A stretch of 64,000 bases of DNA from Thamnaconus septentrionalis (GCA_009823395.1 CM020513.1:14412001-14476000); one strand, 5' to 3'; shown: positions 12,561 through 25,268, numbered from the stretch's first letter. Notes: generated by a model from the sequence alone, not told the origin. Numbers and translations are program-made.

Positions 12561-14500
12561 AGAACAGAAAGAAAGATCGCTTGTGGGCGGTGTGGATAAA
12601 CGACCGAGTTGAACTTCTGCTTCAAGTTACTTTAGAACAAAAAGGCTTCAGAGGTCCATGTTAAGGTTGACTGGGAATTGTGCCAGTAAAAGTTTGCTAA
12701 CATTTTTGTCATTTGGGTTTCCTGCCTCAATATCCCAGTCCTCCGACCCAAAAGAAAATCAGTAAAAAGTAAAACAGAATGTTTGCAAATTGCTTTTGTT
12801 GTGTTTATTTTCACTTTGAACACAATCCACAATAGATCCAGGAGCACTGTGTGTTATTGTTCACTATTGTTTGCGGTTTGTTGTAGTGAAGGTTAATGGG
12901 AAGACTGCAGGCTGAACAAGTCCGTTGCCCCACGTGGTTGTTGTCGTGAGTGGTGGTCTGCACCTCACGGCCGCTCAGGTTGCAGGGTGGAGGGAGGGGT
13001 TTACAGCTGTGACATCAGCGTTTCCAAAAAAGATTGCTGTGGTTGCAAGTCTGCAGGTCTGCATCAACAAAGTGCTCTGGGCTTTGTGTGTGGGTGTTGG
13101 GGGCACATGTGAACCCAGCTGGGCGATGTGGCCCAGAGATTGCTTCCATTTGAAATGCCAAACCTTTACATCGTCAGTGGCTCATCGTTCACACAAATAA
13201 AGAAATTAAAAAGAAAATGGGCGTTTATCAGGGAAATGAAATTCTGGATGTCAGTTTTGTACTAACGTGCTGATCTATATTCTGCAGAGCCAGGCTGTTT
13301 TTTGGGGGCTTAGCAGAGAGAAAGAAATTGCCATATAAATTCAGTTAAATAGTTCCCTGCCGCAGAAACTGGGCGCTTTTTATGCTCTCAAAACAAAAAA
13401 CAAAAAACAAAACTGAAACCGTGATCTCCAAATCCTCATCTCTGTCTTTCATCTTTGTGGACCGATTAGATTTAACAGTTCCAATTTAGGGGGAAACAGC
13501 AGGAAGTCCCCCCCATCAGATTTCATTTAAAGCGTGTCTGAGGAGCCAGTGTGGGGACTGTCGGGAGTCCAAACCATGAATCTTACCGTGCAGCTTATTT
13601 GACCAGTGAAGCAAATCTCTCCCTCCCTGTCTGTCTGTGAGAGATTCTGTGGAATTACCAAAGCCGGACGAATGGGATCCGCACAGCAGCTCCCACTGCC
13701 TCCTCAGTGCGGCTGCACACTGTCGCACCTGCCTGCTGGGGGCGGAGGACAACACCAGGATTAGAGGAGGTGGAAACATAATACCTCATATTGCTCTCCT
13801 GTTTATTTGGCCATATATTTGACATCGCTCACGCACACCTCCCACATAAAAGCATTCACACTGCAGGCTCAATTCGGATTCTTATTGGATGTTTTGCAGT
13901 ATGACTTCAGTCTCAACTGTCGTGCCGTGTTTCAGCCAACTTTTTCTCTCTCTCTAGAGGAGATCAGGTGATGCTACAGACCAAACATTTGTGGTAGATG
14001 GAGCTAGTCGATGAAAAAGGAAGTGAAATCCTCTTATCATTGCCTCATTTTGTCACCTCAAGACTGCGCTCGAAACTCGAAAAATGATAATCGCATGTAG
14101 TGTTCATACTAACTTCTGTGAGCCCAGTTTGCTGAATGTCTCCTCTTATGCGCTTATGCGTCGCTTCAGGACCGTAGAACGTTTGCACCATGGCAGCCGT
14201 GTGTAAATTTATGTAAAAGCAAAAAGCCACGTGGAGAAAAAATAGTTGGGTAGCAGCATTTAAAGTCAGGATGAAGAGCAGGAGAAACCGTTGCACCAAC
14301 GTAGCCTTGGAAAACATCATCCCTTGAAATTTATGTTGGCCGGCCTCATGAGCCTCCAACCCAGCGAGTGGAACCCCCCCACCCTGTGGGTCTGGGTCTG
14401 TGCTCAATTTTTTTTGTGCCACTGTAAAAAAAAATGCGAAGCGCACGTCACGCATGTGAGGCGCTGCTCCTTCTGTCGCAAGTGTGAAACCCCCAGCTCC
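12561..14500. other. Intron 1 segment, no gene
   Basis: Nothing beyond short A-rich runs (for example 13391-13413) was recognised. Confidence 0.4.
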
Positions 14501-14555
14501 TCCATCCTTCCATCCTTCCCTCCTTCCCTCCTTCCCTCCTTCCCTCCATCCTTCA
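14501..14555. repeat. (CCTT)n pyrimidine repeat
   Basis: Imperfect CCTT and CATCCTT units in tandem. Confidence 0.85.
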
Positions 14556-14638
14556 CTTTAGCTCCAGTGTTCAGCCAGGACTGAGGAGGGAAGCGGCTGA
14601 ATGACGGCACTGTCAGCCCGCTGGCAGCCCCGCTGTGA

Positions 14639-14780
14639 ATGGGGACGGTGGGGGTGGGATTGTGCGTGGGGGCGGGGGGGTCCATCTCAATGCAACAGGT
14701 GGGACATGCAGGCAGGCAGGCAGGCAGGCAGACAGGGGGCAGAGGGAGGGTCGGGGGGGGGGGGCCGTGGCCTCGACTCC
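14639..14780. repeat. G-rich tract with (GGCA)n
   Basis: Many G runs of 4-10 bases surround a (CAGG)n tandem at 14708-14735. Quadruplex formation is possible. Confidence 0.7.
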
Positions 14781-15146
14781 TAATGGACCCAGTGGGCCCC
14801 CCCTTCAGAGGTTCCGCTCTGGTCGGGGGTGCAGGTGTCAGGTGTGTGTGCCGGCTGACCCCCCCCCCCGCGCGGTCCTTGTCAAGGTGGGATTAGTCAG
14901 CCTCCTTCACCCCTCACCTCCACTGCTTCTCAGTTCCACTCCTGACCCCCCCAGTCTCCTTGTACCTCTGCGGGGGGATTTCCTTTCATCGGGTTGATGC
15001 GCTGCGTTGGGGGCCGGGGTGTATCAGCGCCGGTGTCGCCTTACAGTCAGCGATCCGCCGTTTCAATCAATCATCAAAGAGTTGCCCGTGTACCCCCCCA
15101 CTTCCCAAAGATCCCTGTGCAGCGTGCCTAATGGAAAAGGTCACCT

Positions 15147-15169
15147 ATCCTCCTCCTCCTCCTCCTCCT
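15147..15169. repeat. (TCC)n microsatellite
   Basis: Seven to eight TCC units inside pyrimidine-rich intron DNA. Confidence 0.85.
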
Positions 15170-15912
15170 GGCTGAGGAAGGGATGGGACTCCTGCAGACA
15201 GGCTCCCTTCTTTCTTTAGTCGTTTCTCTCGGTGGATTTTCCCTCTGATGCAGATCCACCATGACGTTCACATCCCTGCTCTGGGTTTTTTTTTTTTTTT
15301 TTTGCCTTTTGCCAGTGTCAGGTGCCTTTTACACATTTTTACCGGGTGCGTTGGTAAAGGGCACGGCGGTGAGGGGGTTTGGGAGGGGCTGGGTGTTTCC
15401 TTTGCTTCGACATGAAAGCCGTTCATTTATGTGCCGAGCCCATGAAACCCAACCCTGTGCGTTTTTTATTTTTATTTTTATTGCTCAACATTTATGGAAG
15501 CGTGAGGGGAAAAAACCAACAAACATCTGGGATGGCGCTGATGAAGGTCCCCACTGTTCAGCAGCCACTTCTCTTTCCTCCCGACAGCAAACACAGTGTG
15601 AAGCTGTTTCTTTTTTGAGCTCAACGCTTCCCCTCATTTATTTCTTTTTATCTCGTACGGTGGCAGATTTGTTTTTCTTTTTTTCCTTTTACCATCTCCC
15701 TCCTAAAGCTGCTTGTGTTCCGTCTCACCTGTCTCTCCCTTTTATCTTTATTTTGTTTTTTTTTTCTTACGTCTTCGTCCCGGTGGGGCAGCATGGGAGA
15801 GGAAGCCAGGACAAGGGTGCTGCACTTTGTCGCACTTTGTCGCTCCTTTGTGTTGCATCTCAAGGGCACACCCTCTCTCCCTTCCCCTCCCCCTCCTTCC
15901 TCCTTTCCTGTT
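15170..15912. other. Pyrimidine-rich intron segment
   Basis: Long T-rich and CT-rich stretches (for example a T run at about 15286-15302) give long but low-complexity open frames. No gene was recognised. Confidence 0.45.
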
Positions 15913-15935
15913 GGGGGGGTCGGGGGGTGGGGGGG
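15913..15935 (+). other. Strong G-quadruplex candidate
   Basis: Three G runs of 7, 6 and 7 bases are separated by TC and T. Long runs with one- to two-base loops on the + strand could form a quadruplex in DNA or pre-mRNA. Confidence 0.55.
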
Positions 15936-16128
15936 TCCAGTTTACTTTGGAGCTGGTGTTTGTGTTTGGACAACTGTGCACACTGGCTCTGGAGAGCCGT
16001 CCTGCCTGCGTGCGCCGAATCTCAACACGCCGTCTTTCACTTTGCCTCCCTGTGATTCACTGTCGCTGAATAAAGTTTCCGTGTCCTTTCACTTCGTCCG
16101 GGTGTATCACAACGCATTTATGGGATCC

Positions 16129-16137
<9 letters not shown>

Positions 16138-16192
<55 letters not shown>
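16138..16192 (+). repeat. (GCT)n / CTG tract, about 18 units
   Basis: A pure 55-bp CTG-type triplet run on the sense strand of b4galnt4 intron 1. The pre-mRNA would carry CUG repeats. Confidence 0.95.
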
Positions 16193-16195
<3 letters not shown>

Positions 16196-16806
16196 GTGGT
16201 GTGATACTGTTTAGTGTTACCTGACATGGGTGGATTTTTTCCTCTTTGTAAGAGATGATTTTCCATTGTTTTTTTTAAGTTTCTCAGAGAAGTTTCTGAG
16301 GCGAGCTGTCGCAGAAAGTTCAGTTGCGGCCTGTTTATAAGAAAAATCAAAAAAGGTGTCTGATGGTTAAAATGCCTGCAGGAAATATTTTTGCATATCT
16401 CAGAAAAGTGCCTTTTCTTCAGCGGGTTGCCGATGCGACTCTGAACTGGAGGCACAGATCCGACGTCGGATCAGAAACTGCATCTGACGTTTCCTTCGCT
16501 GTAAACACTGAAGAAGCTTGAAAATATTTTAGGGGCTGTCGAATCCAGATCCAGTGTCTGCTAAACGCCACGCTGGGGTTCGACTCTCTACTACACTAAG
16601 AGGTATTGGCACCTTTGTGCGCCATGCAAACTGTCTTGAAAAGTGGAACAAGCAAAGGAAGTCAAGCATGGACTTTTTTCTCCTTCCAAGGCTGATCGTC
16701 GACAGGCTGCAGATGAATATTAGAAAACCTCACCACCTTAATAATACATCTCACCTAAATAAAGCTATCTCCTTTCCTTGGTGCACATTGAATACAATGA
16801 CTACAT

Positions 16807-17163
16807 CAGGGTTGGGCAAATTTTCTGACTGCTGGGCCACAATGGGTTCTAGAATTTGACAGCTGGGCGGAGCAGCAGCAGATGGATGGAGCTTTTTGGA
16901 AAAAATATATCCAATGATATATTTTTTCCAAAACGCTCCAGAAAACATGTTGCTTTAATGTCAATGGAAAATGAACCACAGTAAAGTTGCAACACAATAT
17001 GTGTCTTTGAAGACACACTGGATTTAGCTCCTTATTGAAATGACTCTTAAACCTCTAAGAAATGGATGAAATAAGAGCTATTTAATGACTTAAGTTCTGT
17101 GGGCTGGATGAAAAGGCTTAATGGGCCGCATATGGTCCCCAGGCCGTAGTTTGCCCACGCCTG
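16807..17163. mobile_element. Non-autonomous hAT-like element
   Basis: The 357-bp element has Charlie-type hAT ends: CAGGGTTGGGCAAA on the left and the complement of CAGGCGTGGGCAAAC on the right. The 8-bp flanks gactacat and agctatat match at 5 of 8 positions, with only transitions, which fits an old hAT target-site duplication. It contains a perfect 18-bp-arm hairpin at 16894-16933 with the 4-base loop CAAT. No transposase frame is present. Confidence 0.75.
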
Positions 17164-17920
17164 AGCTATATTACACAGCTCTCAGAGTGGCACAACAGGT
17201 CAATAAAGACAAAAAAGTGCTTGTAAACTTTTTTTTTTACAGCGGCTCACGTTTGTGTGTTTGTTTTTTATTTTGGCTCGATCTGTGAAGACGCTGCTGG
17301 AGAGAAAACGCCTCCCTTCTCGGAAGCCTCCACACCTGCTCGGCCAGTTCCTCTCCTCTCCTGCTTGGCTGCTGCTGTCTGTTCGTCAGCGTTCCTTAAA
17401 GTGACACATCCAAACAATCCACTTTTCATTTTTGGCATCGACGAGTGCGAGTGGGCACAGGCCTTTTTTTTTTATTTCCTTTTCTACCTCCTGGCTGCGT
17501 TTTACACAGAGATTCACCTGCCGCAACAAAGACGGGGCAATTTGACTCCTGGTGTCAATCAGCCCTGCTGGGGAAAATATGGTGTTTTTTTTTTACATCG
17601 CAGAGGAAGATGGGGCGACTGGCAACGAGCTGATGTGCATAATATATAATTTTGAGCACTTTTCTCTGGCGGTGTGATTTCTGTTCAGGCGGAGAGAAGG
17701 GAAAAAAAAAACCTGTGGCACCGCGGCTGTCGCCAAATTTGGGGTTGGAGGGAGTACAAATACTCGTCATAAAACTGGAAAAGTTTCTTTGGATTTCTGG
17801 AGGTGTGAGCTGCTGGTTCTCGCTAGTTTTCCCATCACGTGGCTGCATCGCTAATTGCTATTGACAACACGGGACATGCGAACTCGTGAGGACGCCTCAG
17901 TGTATTGCTCAGTATCACCT
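17164..17920. other. Intron 1 segment, no gene
   Basis: T-rich runs, with no recognisable feature. Confidence 0.4.
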
Positions 17921-17924
17921 GTCA

Positions 17925-18060
17925 AGAAAACAATATGCACACTAATTAGTATCAATGAATGACAGCTCCCAAGTTGTGCATTGCATTGTTAATGGTTTGG
18001 TTTCCATTTATATCAATCAATCAATCAATCAATCACTCATCAATCAATTGATGCTTTTAA
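17925..18060. promoter_or_regulatory. Candidate homeodomain/TALE-motif block
   Basis: AT-rich block with actaattagt and TGAATGACAG, one base from the PBX-MEIS composite TGATTGACAG, plus ttaatgg. It also contains an (ATCA)n run at 18011-18035. It is a candidate enhancer by motif only. Confidence 0.25.
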
Positions 18061-20008
18061 TCTATTTTTCTTATTTCCCCCTGCAAACTATTAAAAGATT
18101 GACTTTACAATGAGATGGTGACCAGCTTTATGTGGGTCCATTTGGGTCCGATCCAGTTAACGACTTGTTTCTCACCGTTTCCTTACTTTAAGTAATTATA
18201 AATTAAAAAGTGTACACAAATCTACATTAGAACACATTAAGAGATTCTTAGACTGCGTCGTAATGCGAAGTAAAAAAAACATGCTGGTTAAACACAATTT
18301 AAATCATCATAAAACAGAAATTGCAACCACAATTACTTTGACTCTTGAGCAGGTCGGTTTAAATGTGACTGATGGCATCACGGCACAGAAAGGAGAGTGA
18401 GAGATGTTATTTCAGTGTTGTTGACTCAGTGTGTGATTGACACCTTCAACTGCTTCTTCAGTGATTCACCTTCTCACCCTGCAAATAAAACATCATTATC
18501 TTCTTGTTTATGAGACGCGGGGACCTCGCATGCAAGCAGCAACATGTGTTCCAGCCTGATCTGTCACCAACATATCACGCATATCTAGGAATGCAGCTGT
18601 TAAACGTTGATGATGTTTTTTGCTGGAAAAAAATAACCAAACTCATCCGAGCTGAACTAACAAGACGCGTGTGCTTCCGATTTTGCCATAAAGTTATGCC
18701 CAGGCGCAGCTGCTGAGGAATTTCCTTCTTTATGCTGTTAGTTTAAGAGAAGGGACCATCAAACATGAGTCACTTTTCATTTGTATTATGATTTTTTCCG
18801 GTTTGTGCTGCCTGTCATGCAAACTGTGACGGCCTGATCAGGAATTTTTACTGCTTTAAATATCCTGCCTTTATACTCAGCTCTGTCTTTCCAACTCCTT
18901 TGCCTCTACTTCAGCTTGTGCGTCGCGATCCCGGCTTTTCTCACCATCGCTGCTGTTGTCTTCAAAATGAAGTGTTTCCGGCGAGATGTGTTTTGTTTAC
19001 CACACTGCCGTGCACTTTAAAAGTGAGGGAAGGAGAAAGCGGCCGTGTGTGAGTCAGTGCAGCGCCATCACACAAAGCCCACCTTGTCTCCTCCTCCGTG
19101 TCTCACTATTGTTCCTGCTCGGCTTTCACAGGAATGCTGATTACATCGGCTCCTCATGCTAATGTGTGTACAGCCCACATGTTTAGAGGAGGGGGAAATG
19201 CATGCAGTCACTGTCAGAGACGCTCAGAACACACGTCTGATGTGTGTTTGCATCGGAGTAATTTGCTTTTTTTTCCTTTTAGTGCCCTGACACCTGCTCC
19301 TGTGCAGAAGCAGAAGGAGTAGCCAGTGAACTGAAGTGCTTCCACAGTGCTGCTCTGACTCATAGCAGCACGCTTGTTATTTTGATTTTTCTTGTCTTTC
19401 AGTCAAATTTAGAATAACAAAAATCCCAGCACAGATTAAGACCTCGCTCCTTTGTTTTGTGTTAAATATTTCCGCCCGGTTCTAATTTGTGGCAACACTT
19501 TCTTGCATTTCTCACAGCTCTTTGAAAGCAATGATTGGCCAGAATTTTCTTAGAGCCGCATGAGGAGAATGGTTGGATTGTGTAACTGGCGGAATTCTCT
19601 TATATTTTAATGTGCCGTCAGCTTATTATTAGCATTTTATTTTACCCTTTAAAGAAAAGTATAGAGAATTTCAAAAAGACAAGTGTTCCTTTAATGTGCC
19701 GATTGTCAGAAACAGACCTCAGTAGACGTTGAAGTTGTCTGGTTTTGGTTAAAACTTTGGATTGGGTCAGTTCAGGTCTCATTTACATTGTTTTACATGA
19801 ATTGGTGCACACTCAATTTTAGTGACCTCACGTCCTCTCAAACTTCTCTCACACCAGCAAAGACAAACACAATTTGGCCGCCAGCATGGAAAAGGAAATC
19901 GACTGGTTCTGCAAGAGGGAAGCAAACAACAGGTTTTACAATAGATGCACAAAAGAGCAACATCAGGATTAAAGCTGATGGTTATAATAAAAATTATGGA
20001 TGGACAGA
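18061..20008. other. Intron 1 segment, no gene
   Basis: AT-rich intron DNA with no recognisable exon or repeat. Confidence 0.4.
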
Positions 20009-20110
20009 TAAGTCTTTATTGTCACTGCATAATTATGCCTAGTACGACAATACAGCAAAATTGGACCGCAGCCCCCCTTTGTTACAAAACAAAGCCAACA
20101 ATCAATCACA
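20009..20110. mobile_element. Fragment of a dispersed teleost repeat
   Basis: The sequence agtctttattgtcactgcat followed by tacgacaatacagcaaaattgg resembles the common fish repeat terminus with tttattgtcattg and acaatgaaattg. The family name is not certain. Confidence 0.4.
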
Positions 20111-20396
20111 TTAAATTTAAAAATTCACACCAGCAATGGAAAAAAAACCCAACAACTAATAAACAAAATAAACTGCAGAATGAAACAATTAAAATTACAA
20201 TAATGATGGTAATTATAGTTTTCTGAAATGCTTTTGGACCTGTGCAAAATATTATTAAATCATAAGTCAGAGAAGAAATAATAGTCATTGGTCACATCCC
20301 ACCGTGCCACAGGATGTCCAGATTCAGTCACCACCAGAAATCTGATTCACATCCATTTTATTTTTACATTGAAATGGAGATCAAATATTAGAACCT

Positions 20397-20522
20397 GCGA
20401 TGAACTGGCGACTTGTCCAGGGTGTCACCCTGCCTTCGCCCTAAGACAGCTGGGATAGGCTCCAGCAGACCCCCGTGACCCTGAACAAGAATAAGCGGGT
20501 ATAGAAGATGAATGAATGAATG
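20397..20522 (+). mobile_element. 5'-truncated SINE copy with 13-bp TSD
   Basis: About 126 bp of the SINE 3' part with a short (GAAT)n tail. It is flanked by a perfect 13-bp direct repeat, AATATTAGAACCT, at 20384-20396 and 20523-20535, which marks a fairly young retroposition. Confidence 0.88.
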
Positions 20523-20535
20523 AATATTAGAACCT

Positions 20536-21290
20536 ACATATGCATGCATTTCTTTTTCTTTTTTCATTTCATTTTTTTGTTTTTCATTCACCTTACAGGC
20601 CTAAGAAGTAAGAAAAATTGGAATTGATCACAGAACAATTTGGTGTCAATCTAGCTGTTTCCTTGCTTTTTCTTTTTTGTTACAAGTTTCGGAAAGCAAG
20701 GAAATCAGCAGTTTATCGTGGAATGCTTTTTCGCCCGCACACGACAATTTGTGTTTTTGTATTATTTGGTAAATTGCGGCTACGAGCTTTTTGCTTGCTG
20801 CAGGATTGAAAAGAAATTGGCTTGCCATTCCGACAGAAGACAGACTCGGCTCACCTGTTGAAACACCAGCCAAGATTTTTTATTTTTATTATTTTCCACA
20901 CTTTATACGCTGACACAAATGTTTGACACTGTCATAAAAACATAACTTCAATCTACATTCAAGCCTTTTAGACTGCATCATTAACTCACAAACACATTTT
21001 AATTACATCCCTAAAACCTTTTTTAAAGATAATAACAAAAATTAGATGCAGCTGGTGAATTTTCTATCGCCATGTCTTTCACAACGACTTTCACTGCAAT
21101 TTTGTATTCCGAGTTTGATTGGCCCTTATTTTGTGTTGGGTGTTGCGGTGGTCCGACCTCTCAGCTGCTCATTTTCATCGCGCTGTTCTCCACAATCACT
21201 ACTTTTAATGTCTTTCCTGCAGCCGAAATGCTTCTTTTCTGCCGTGTATTTCTGAAGGTAGCACTTGTGTCGCACCACACCATGATGAAC
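20536..21290. other. Intron 1 segment, no gene
   Basis: AT-rich DNA with nothing recognised. Confidence 0.4.
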
Positions 21291-21307
21291 ACGCACACAC
21301 ACACGCG

Positions 21308-21339
<32 letters not shown>

Positions 21340-21341
21340 CG
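21291..21341. repeat. (CA)n microsatellite, imperfect
   Basis: CA repeat with CG interruptions. Confidence 0.9.
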
Positions 21342-22025
21342 CATGCATGCAGCGCTTATCGGTTCCCTTTTTCAAGCCCTCTTGGCTCATTCAAATGCTT
21401 TGTGGGAATTCTATGCGCACGTGCTAAATTATATTGCACATATCCTGTTTAGCAGGGAGGGGGCCTGGCTCCCTGAAAGCTTTTGGATTTGCCCCCCTGA
21501 CTCCCAGCTGTGAGGAAAACGGGCGCAGGGGAGTATTTCTGCCAATGTGACAAATGGCTGAGTCAAAACCGTTCTGTATGAAAGTAGAAATTTGTGTTTT
21601 CTAAAAGGCACTTTGGGCCTTTTGCAGTCTTGAAAGTAAAAAACAACAAAAAAAAAACTGGTGCAATTCTCAGTACGAGCCAACTTTAAAATGCAGTTGT
21701 TCCTCTTGCAGGTGGAGCTCTTTATTCCCGTGGATGATATTGTCGGGCGCAGGCGGTGGAATGTGTGAACATGAGGGCTGAAAATCTGAAATGTGCCGAG
21801 CGCTCTCCTCTCTCTCGGAGAGGCTGCGCTGGGTTCACTTGGTTGTCGTGTACATGAGCGACGAGCGACGAGGCCGCCGCCCCTCTGATGCAGTCGCTGT
21901 ACGTACTGCACGCGCTCCTGTAAATGACTAAACCTACCCAGAGCCTATATCACATTCCCACTGCTTCCTGTCCCCATCAGCCCGTTGACTCAGCCAGCTG
22001 TGTGTGACTCAGCCCAGTCACAGCA

Positions 22026-22026
<1 letters not shown>
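21342..22026. other. Intron 1 segment, no gene
   Basis: No feature recognised. Confidence 0.4.

Positions 22027-22108
<82 letters not shown>
22027..22108. repeat. (CA)n microsatellite, about 41 units
   Basis: A pure 82-bp CA run, the longest dinucleotide tract in the window. Confidence 0.97.
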
Positions 22109-22109
<1 letters not shown>

Positions 22110-22943
22110 CTACACACTCCTCTGCCCATCCCTGACATAAATAGGACCTCAGTGTCAAGTTAAAGGTCCAGTTCCAAAGATTACAGCCATTAAATGTGAA
22201 GGGCTGCAGTCTTGTTCATAACGAGCGTCAAAGGGACTTTTGTCTTGCAAACCTTATGGTCGTCCTTCCAGAGAGAGTCGAGCTCCTTAAGGTCATTTAC
22301 ATTATTTAAAGGCCCCTTAATCATCATCCCTGTCTCCAGTGGAGTAGCAGCTCATGGTCAAAACAAAAAAGCATACAATAAAAAGCAAACGGCATAATTA
22401 GCCCTCTGTTTGCAGCCTCCATTTTTAGTTTCCCGCTGAACACTGATGGACGATGGAGCCTTTTGCATGTTTGGAAGGGGATGTAAACCAGAGAGCGGTG
22501 ACCATGCAGGATAATGCTGTGCCCAATTACTAGAGATTGTTGTTGGCCCCCCTCATACACAGTTAGCATCTTGGGCCCCCAATGACTGCTGGACCAGGAG
22601 ATGCACCAAACAGGAGTTGCAGCTATCTTAAACTTTGTAGAATCCTGAAAAAAATCAAACACCTGGTGGTCAAGGATGAGTTGCTGAAATCTCAGTGGGA
22701 CTTTAATGAGATTCTTTCCACAGTGCCCCCCTCATGGACAAAACAGCGGATGCATAGAAACGTATGAAGACAGATGGACGGAGGCAGAATGAGAGGGAGA
22801 GCCGGGCGCTTTGTTTTTCGCCTTTGTAGTTTCCCCCCCTGAACGCAGCGTGAGAGTGTAATGTTTTCTTTGGGGGGAACCAACGCTTGAATATTTCTCT
22901 GCTGTCAGACTCGGTGTGGAGCGTGAACTAAAAGACAGACACC

Positions 22944-22944
<1 letters not shown>
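22109..22944. other. Intron 1 segment, no gene
   Basis: Repeat-poor DNA. The part near 22140-22330 is possibly regulatory, but no specific motif supports this. Confidence 0.35.

Positions 22945-22984
<40 letters not shown>
22945..22984 (+). repeat. (GCT)n / CTG tract, about 13 units
   Basis: A pure 40-bp triplet run, CTG on the sense strand of b4galnt4. Confidence 0.95.
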
Positions 22985-22985
<1 letters not shown>

Positions 22986-23674
22986 CTGCCTGCAGAAATA
23001 TGTTGCGCAGCTCAGGAGCCATAAAGCTTAACGGGCACAAAGAAAGAGGAAGTCAATGATGGGGGAGCTAAACATTAGTTCACACCTCGAAATTGATGAC
23101 GATCGGTCCATGATGCCGTGTTCCCACCTGGAGTCTGTTTTTCTCAGACAGCTGATGACTGGATGAAAACATTGTTCACAAGGTGTAAACTCAATCTGAG
23201 GCTGCTGCCATGGATTGTGACATTCCAGGGAGTTAACACTTTGTGAGTCGGCGAGTCTTTCCGGAATTGAATACGATTGATACGTCAAAGGGAAAGGGCT
23301 CGGTACAATAAAGGCCTAGATGCCAGATCAGACAAGGTTGTGGTTCACTTGTTACCTTATCGGGCCTTCACACTTTGACTGACGGGGGGGAAAGGTGAGT
23401 TTGGGTTCAACTCCCTCTCAGTCAGTCTTATTTTGACAGCGCGGCGCTGTCGCAAATGGAAATGTTTGTTTGTTGGCTTTCCTGTTGGCACCTTGGCATC
23501 ACCCTCCTGAGAGAATATCAGCGAGCTGCTTCCCTCACGATACTGAGGGGAAGAAATGGAATAAAAATAAGTTGAAATATGAAAAGTGGTTGACAGCTTA
23601 ACCTGCCACCTCCTCCCCTTCCTCGTCCTCCTCCTCCTTCTTGTCCTCCTCCTCTGACCCCAAAGCCCCTGAGA

Positions 23675-23675
<1 letters not shown>

Positions 23676-23705
<30 letters not shown>

Positions 23706-23772
23706 CTTCTTCTTCTTCTTCTTCTTCTTCTTCTTCTTCTTCTTCTTCTTCTTCTTCTTCTTCTTCTTCTTC
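23676..23772 (+). repeat. (CTT)n / GAA tract, about 32 units
   Basis: A pure 97-bp homopurine/homopyrimidine triplet tract with degenerate units up to about 23801. It can form a triplex, and it creates artefactual poly-Lys and poly-Phe frames. Confidence 0.97.
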
Positions 23773-23801
23773 CTTTCTTCTTCTTTCTTCTTTTTTTTTT
23801 T

Positions 23802-24066
23802 AAATGTTGTTGTCATGGCCGCTCTGTCTGTCCCTCCCAGGATTCCCTGCAGTCTTTCCTCTTTAAATGCGTCTTAATTGTGAGTTGGGCTGATTGGGTG
23901 GAGAAGGGTGGTGGTGGTGGTGGTGAGGGGGGGGTGTCAAGGCCTTGGGGCTCTGACAGACAGATGCGGCTCCCAGCGCCGTGCGGAAGGCTGATGCCCC
24001 TCTGGCCGCCATCTGGGAGAGCCGAGATGTCGGGATGCGTTTGCGGCGCAGGATTGAGCTAATTAG
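23802..24066. other. Intron 1 segment with (GGT)n
   Basis: A short (GGT)n run at about 23908-23924. No gene was recognised. Confidence 0.4.
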
Positions 24067-24110
24067 ATGTGTGTGTTTGTGTGTGTGTGTCTGTGTATGT
24101 GTGTGTGTGT
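24067..24110. repeat. (TG)n microsatellite, imperfect
   Basis: TG repeat with TTT, CT and TA interruptions. Confidence 0.9.
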
Positions 24111-24517
24111 ATGGGTTCACGCTGCTGTTGTTGTTGCTGCTCCTGCTGCGGCTGTGGCCGTTGATGTTGTTGTCGTCGACCATAAAAAGAGAGCCCTTTT
24201 AATTATTATTATTGTCTTGTTCTTTTTTCTGTCTTTCGCTCGCAGCTCGTCCTCCCTCTCCCTGGTTTCCCGGTGGCTCTTCAAAGCCGCGGCAAACGTC
24301 GGCCACGACGAGCAAACACAAGTGGCGAAATGAATTAAAGAGGCTCTCTTGTTGTGTCCGCCGCGGTCGCTTTCGCACTAATTAACCAACGTCAGCCGCG
24401 CCGCTCTCGTGCGAAGCGGCGCTCCGCCTTCGGCTGTTGGCAGCCTCCCACACGCAGTCGTGCGCTTTTATTCGTATTCTGACACCGCAGGACTCTCATC
24501 TGTCAGCGCGCACCTGC

Positions 24518-24590
24518 TCCTCTCTCTCTCTCTCTCCCTCTCTCTCTCTCTCCCTCTCTCTCTCACTCCCTCTCCCTCTCTCTCACTCCC
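24518..24590. repeat. (CT)n repeat
   Basis: About 73 bp of CT repeat with CCC interruptions. Confidence 0.92.
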
Positions 24591-25268
24591 ATTTGTAAGA
24601 TCTATTTGATGCTTTTTCCTGCAAAACGTCTCTCCCCCCCTTTTCCACTCACGATCCGTCAAAGCGCCAACTGGCAAGTGTTTACTCAAACTGCTGCGTC
24701 AATTCTCCGCCGTTCCATTTGATTTGATTTTTGTTTTCACCCCCCCAAAAAAAGAAATAGAAATTATATATATCTATTCTCCCTTCTCGCTGTTCTCCAG
24801 AGCATCTGACAGACAATATGGAGATCAGTGAATTCTCCAACTCATAATCCAATTTCCTAATTCACAATTCCCCGTTCCCGCTGGCTTGCCAAGCCTACAG
24901 CGGATGGGGGGTGGGTGAGGGAGGGTGGGAGGGGGGTGCGAGGGGTTCGGAGTGATGTGCGTGCTGGCGCTGGCTGGCCGTGGGCGAAGACTGAGCGGCG
25001 GGGGGTTCGAGGCTGCAGCCTTGCATGCTGAACGCTCCTCCACTTTCTTTTTCTCCAGGTGAAGCTCCGACCATTTCCAACTCTCTCTAAAATAACCCCG
25101 GCTTTTCTCAAGGTCCTTGACTCTCCGAATGTGGAAGTGTACTTTTTTTGAAATGTGTCACCGGCGGAGGAGGCGGTGCGTGCACCTGCTGCCATGTTCC
25201 ATCATGTCACGCTAGGCTTCGCTTTTTAAGCCTCGGCTCAGTTTCCTGCTGGAACTTCATCCACGGAG
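24591..25268. other. Intron 1 segment, no gene
   Basis: G-rich at 24906-24945; otherwise nothing recognised. Confidence 0.4.

Noticed and set aside
15261..16055. A 264-codon plus-strand frame, the longest in the window
   Set aside because: It is Phe, Leu and Ser rich, from pyrimidine runs in the sense strand, with no recognisable domain or partner splice structure.
23598..23816. Poly-lysine and poly-phenylalanine frames
   Set aside because: Direct translation of the CTT/GAA microsatellite.
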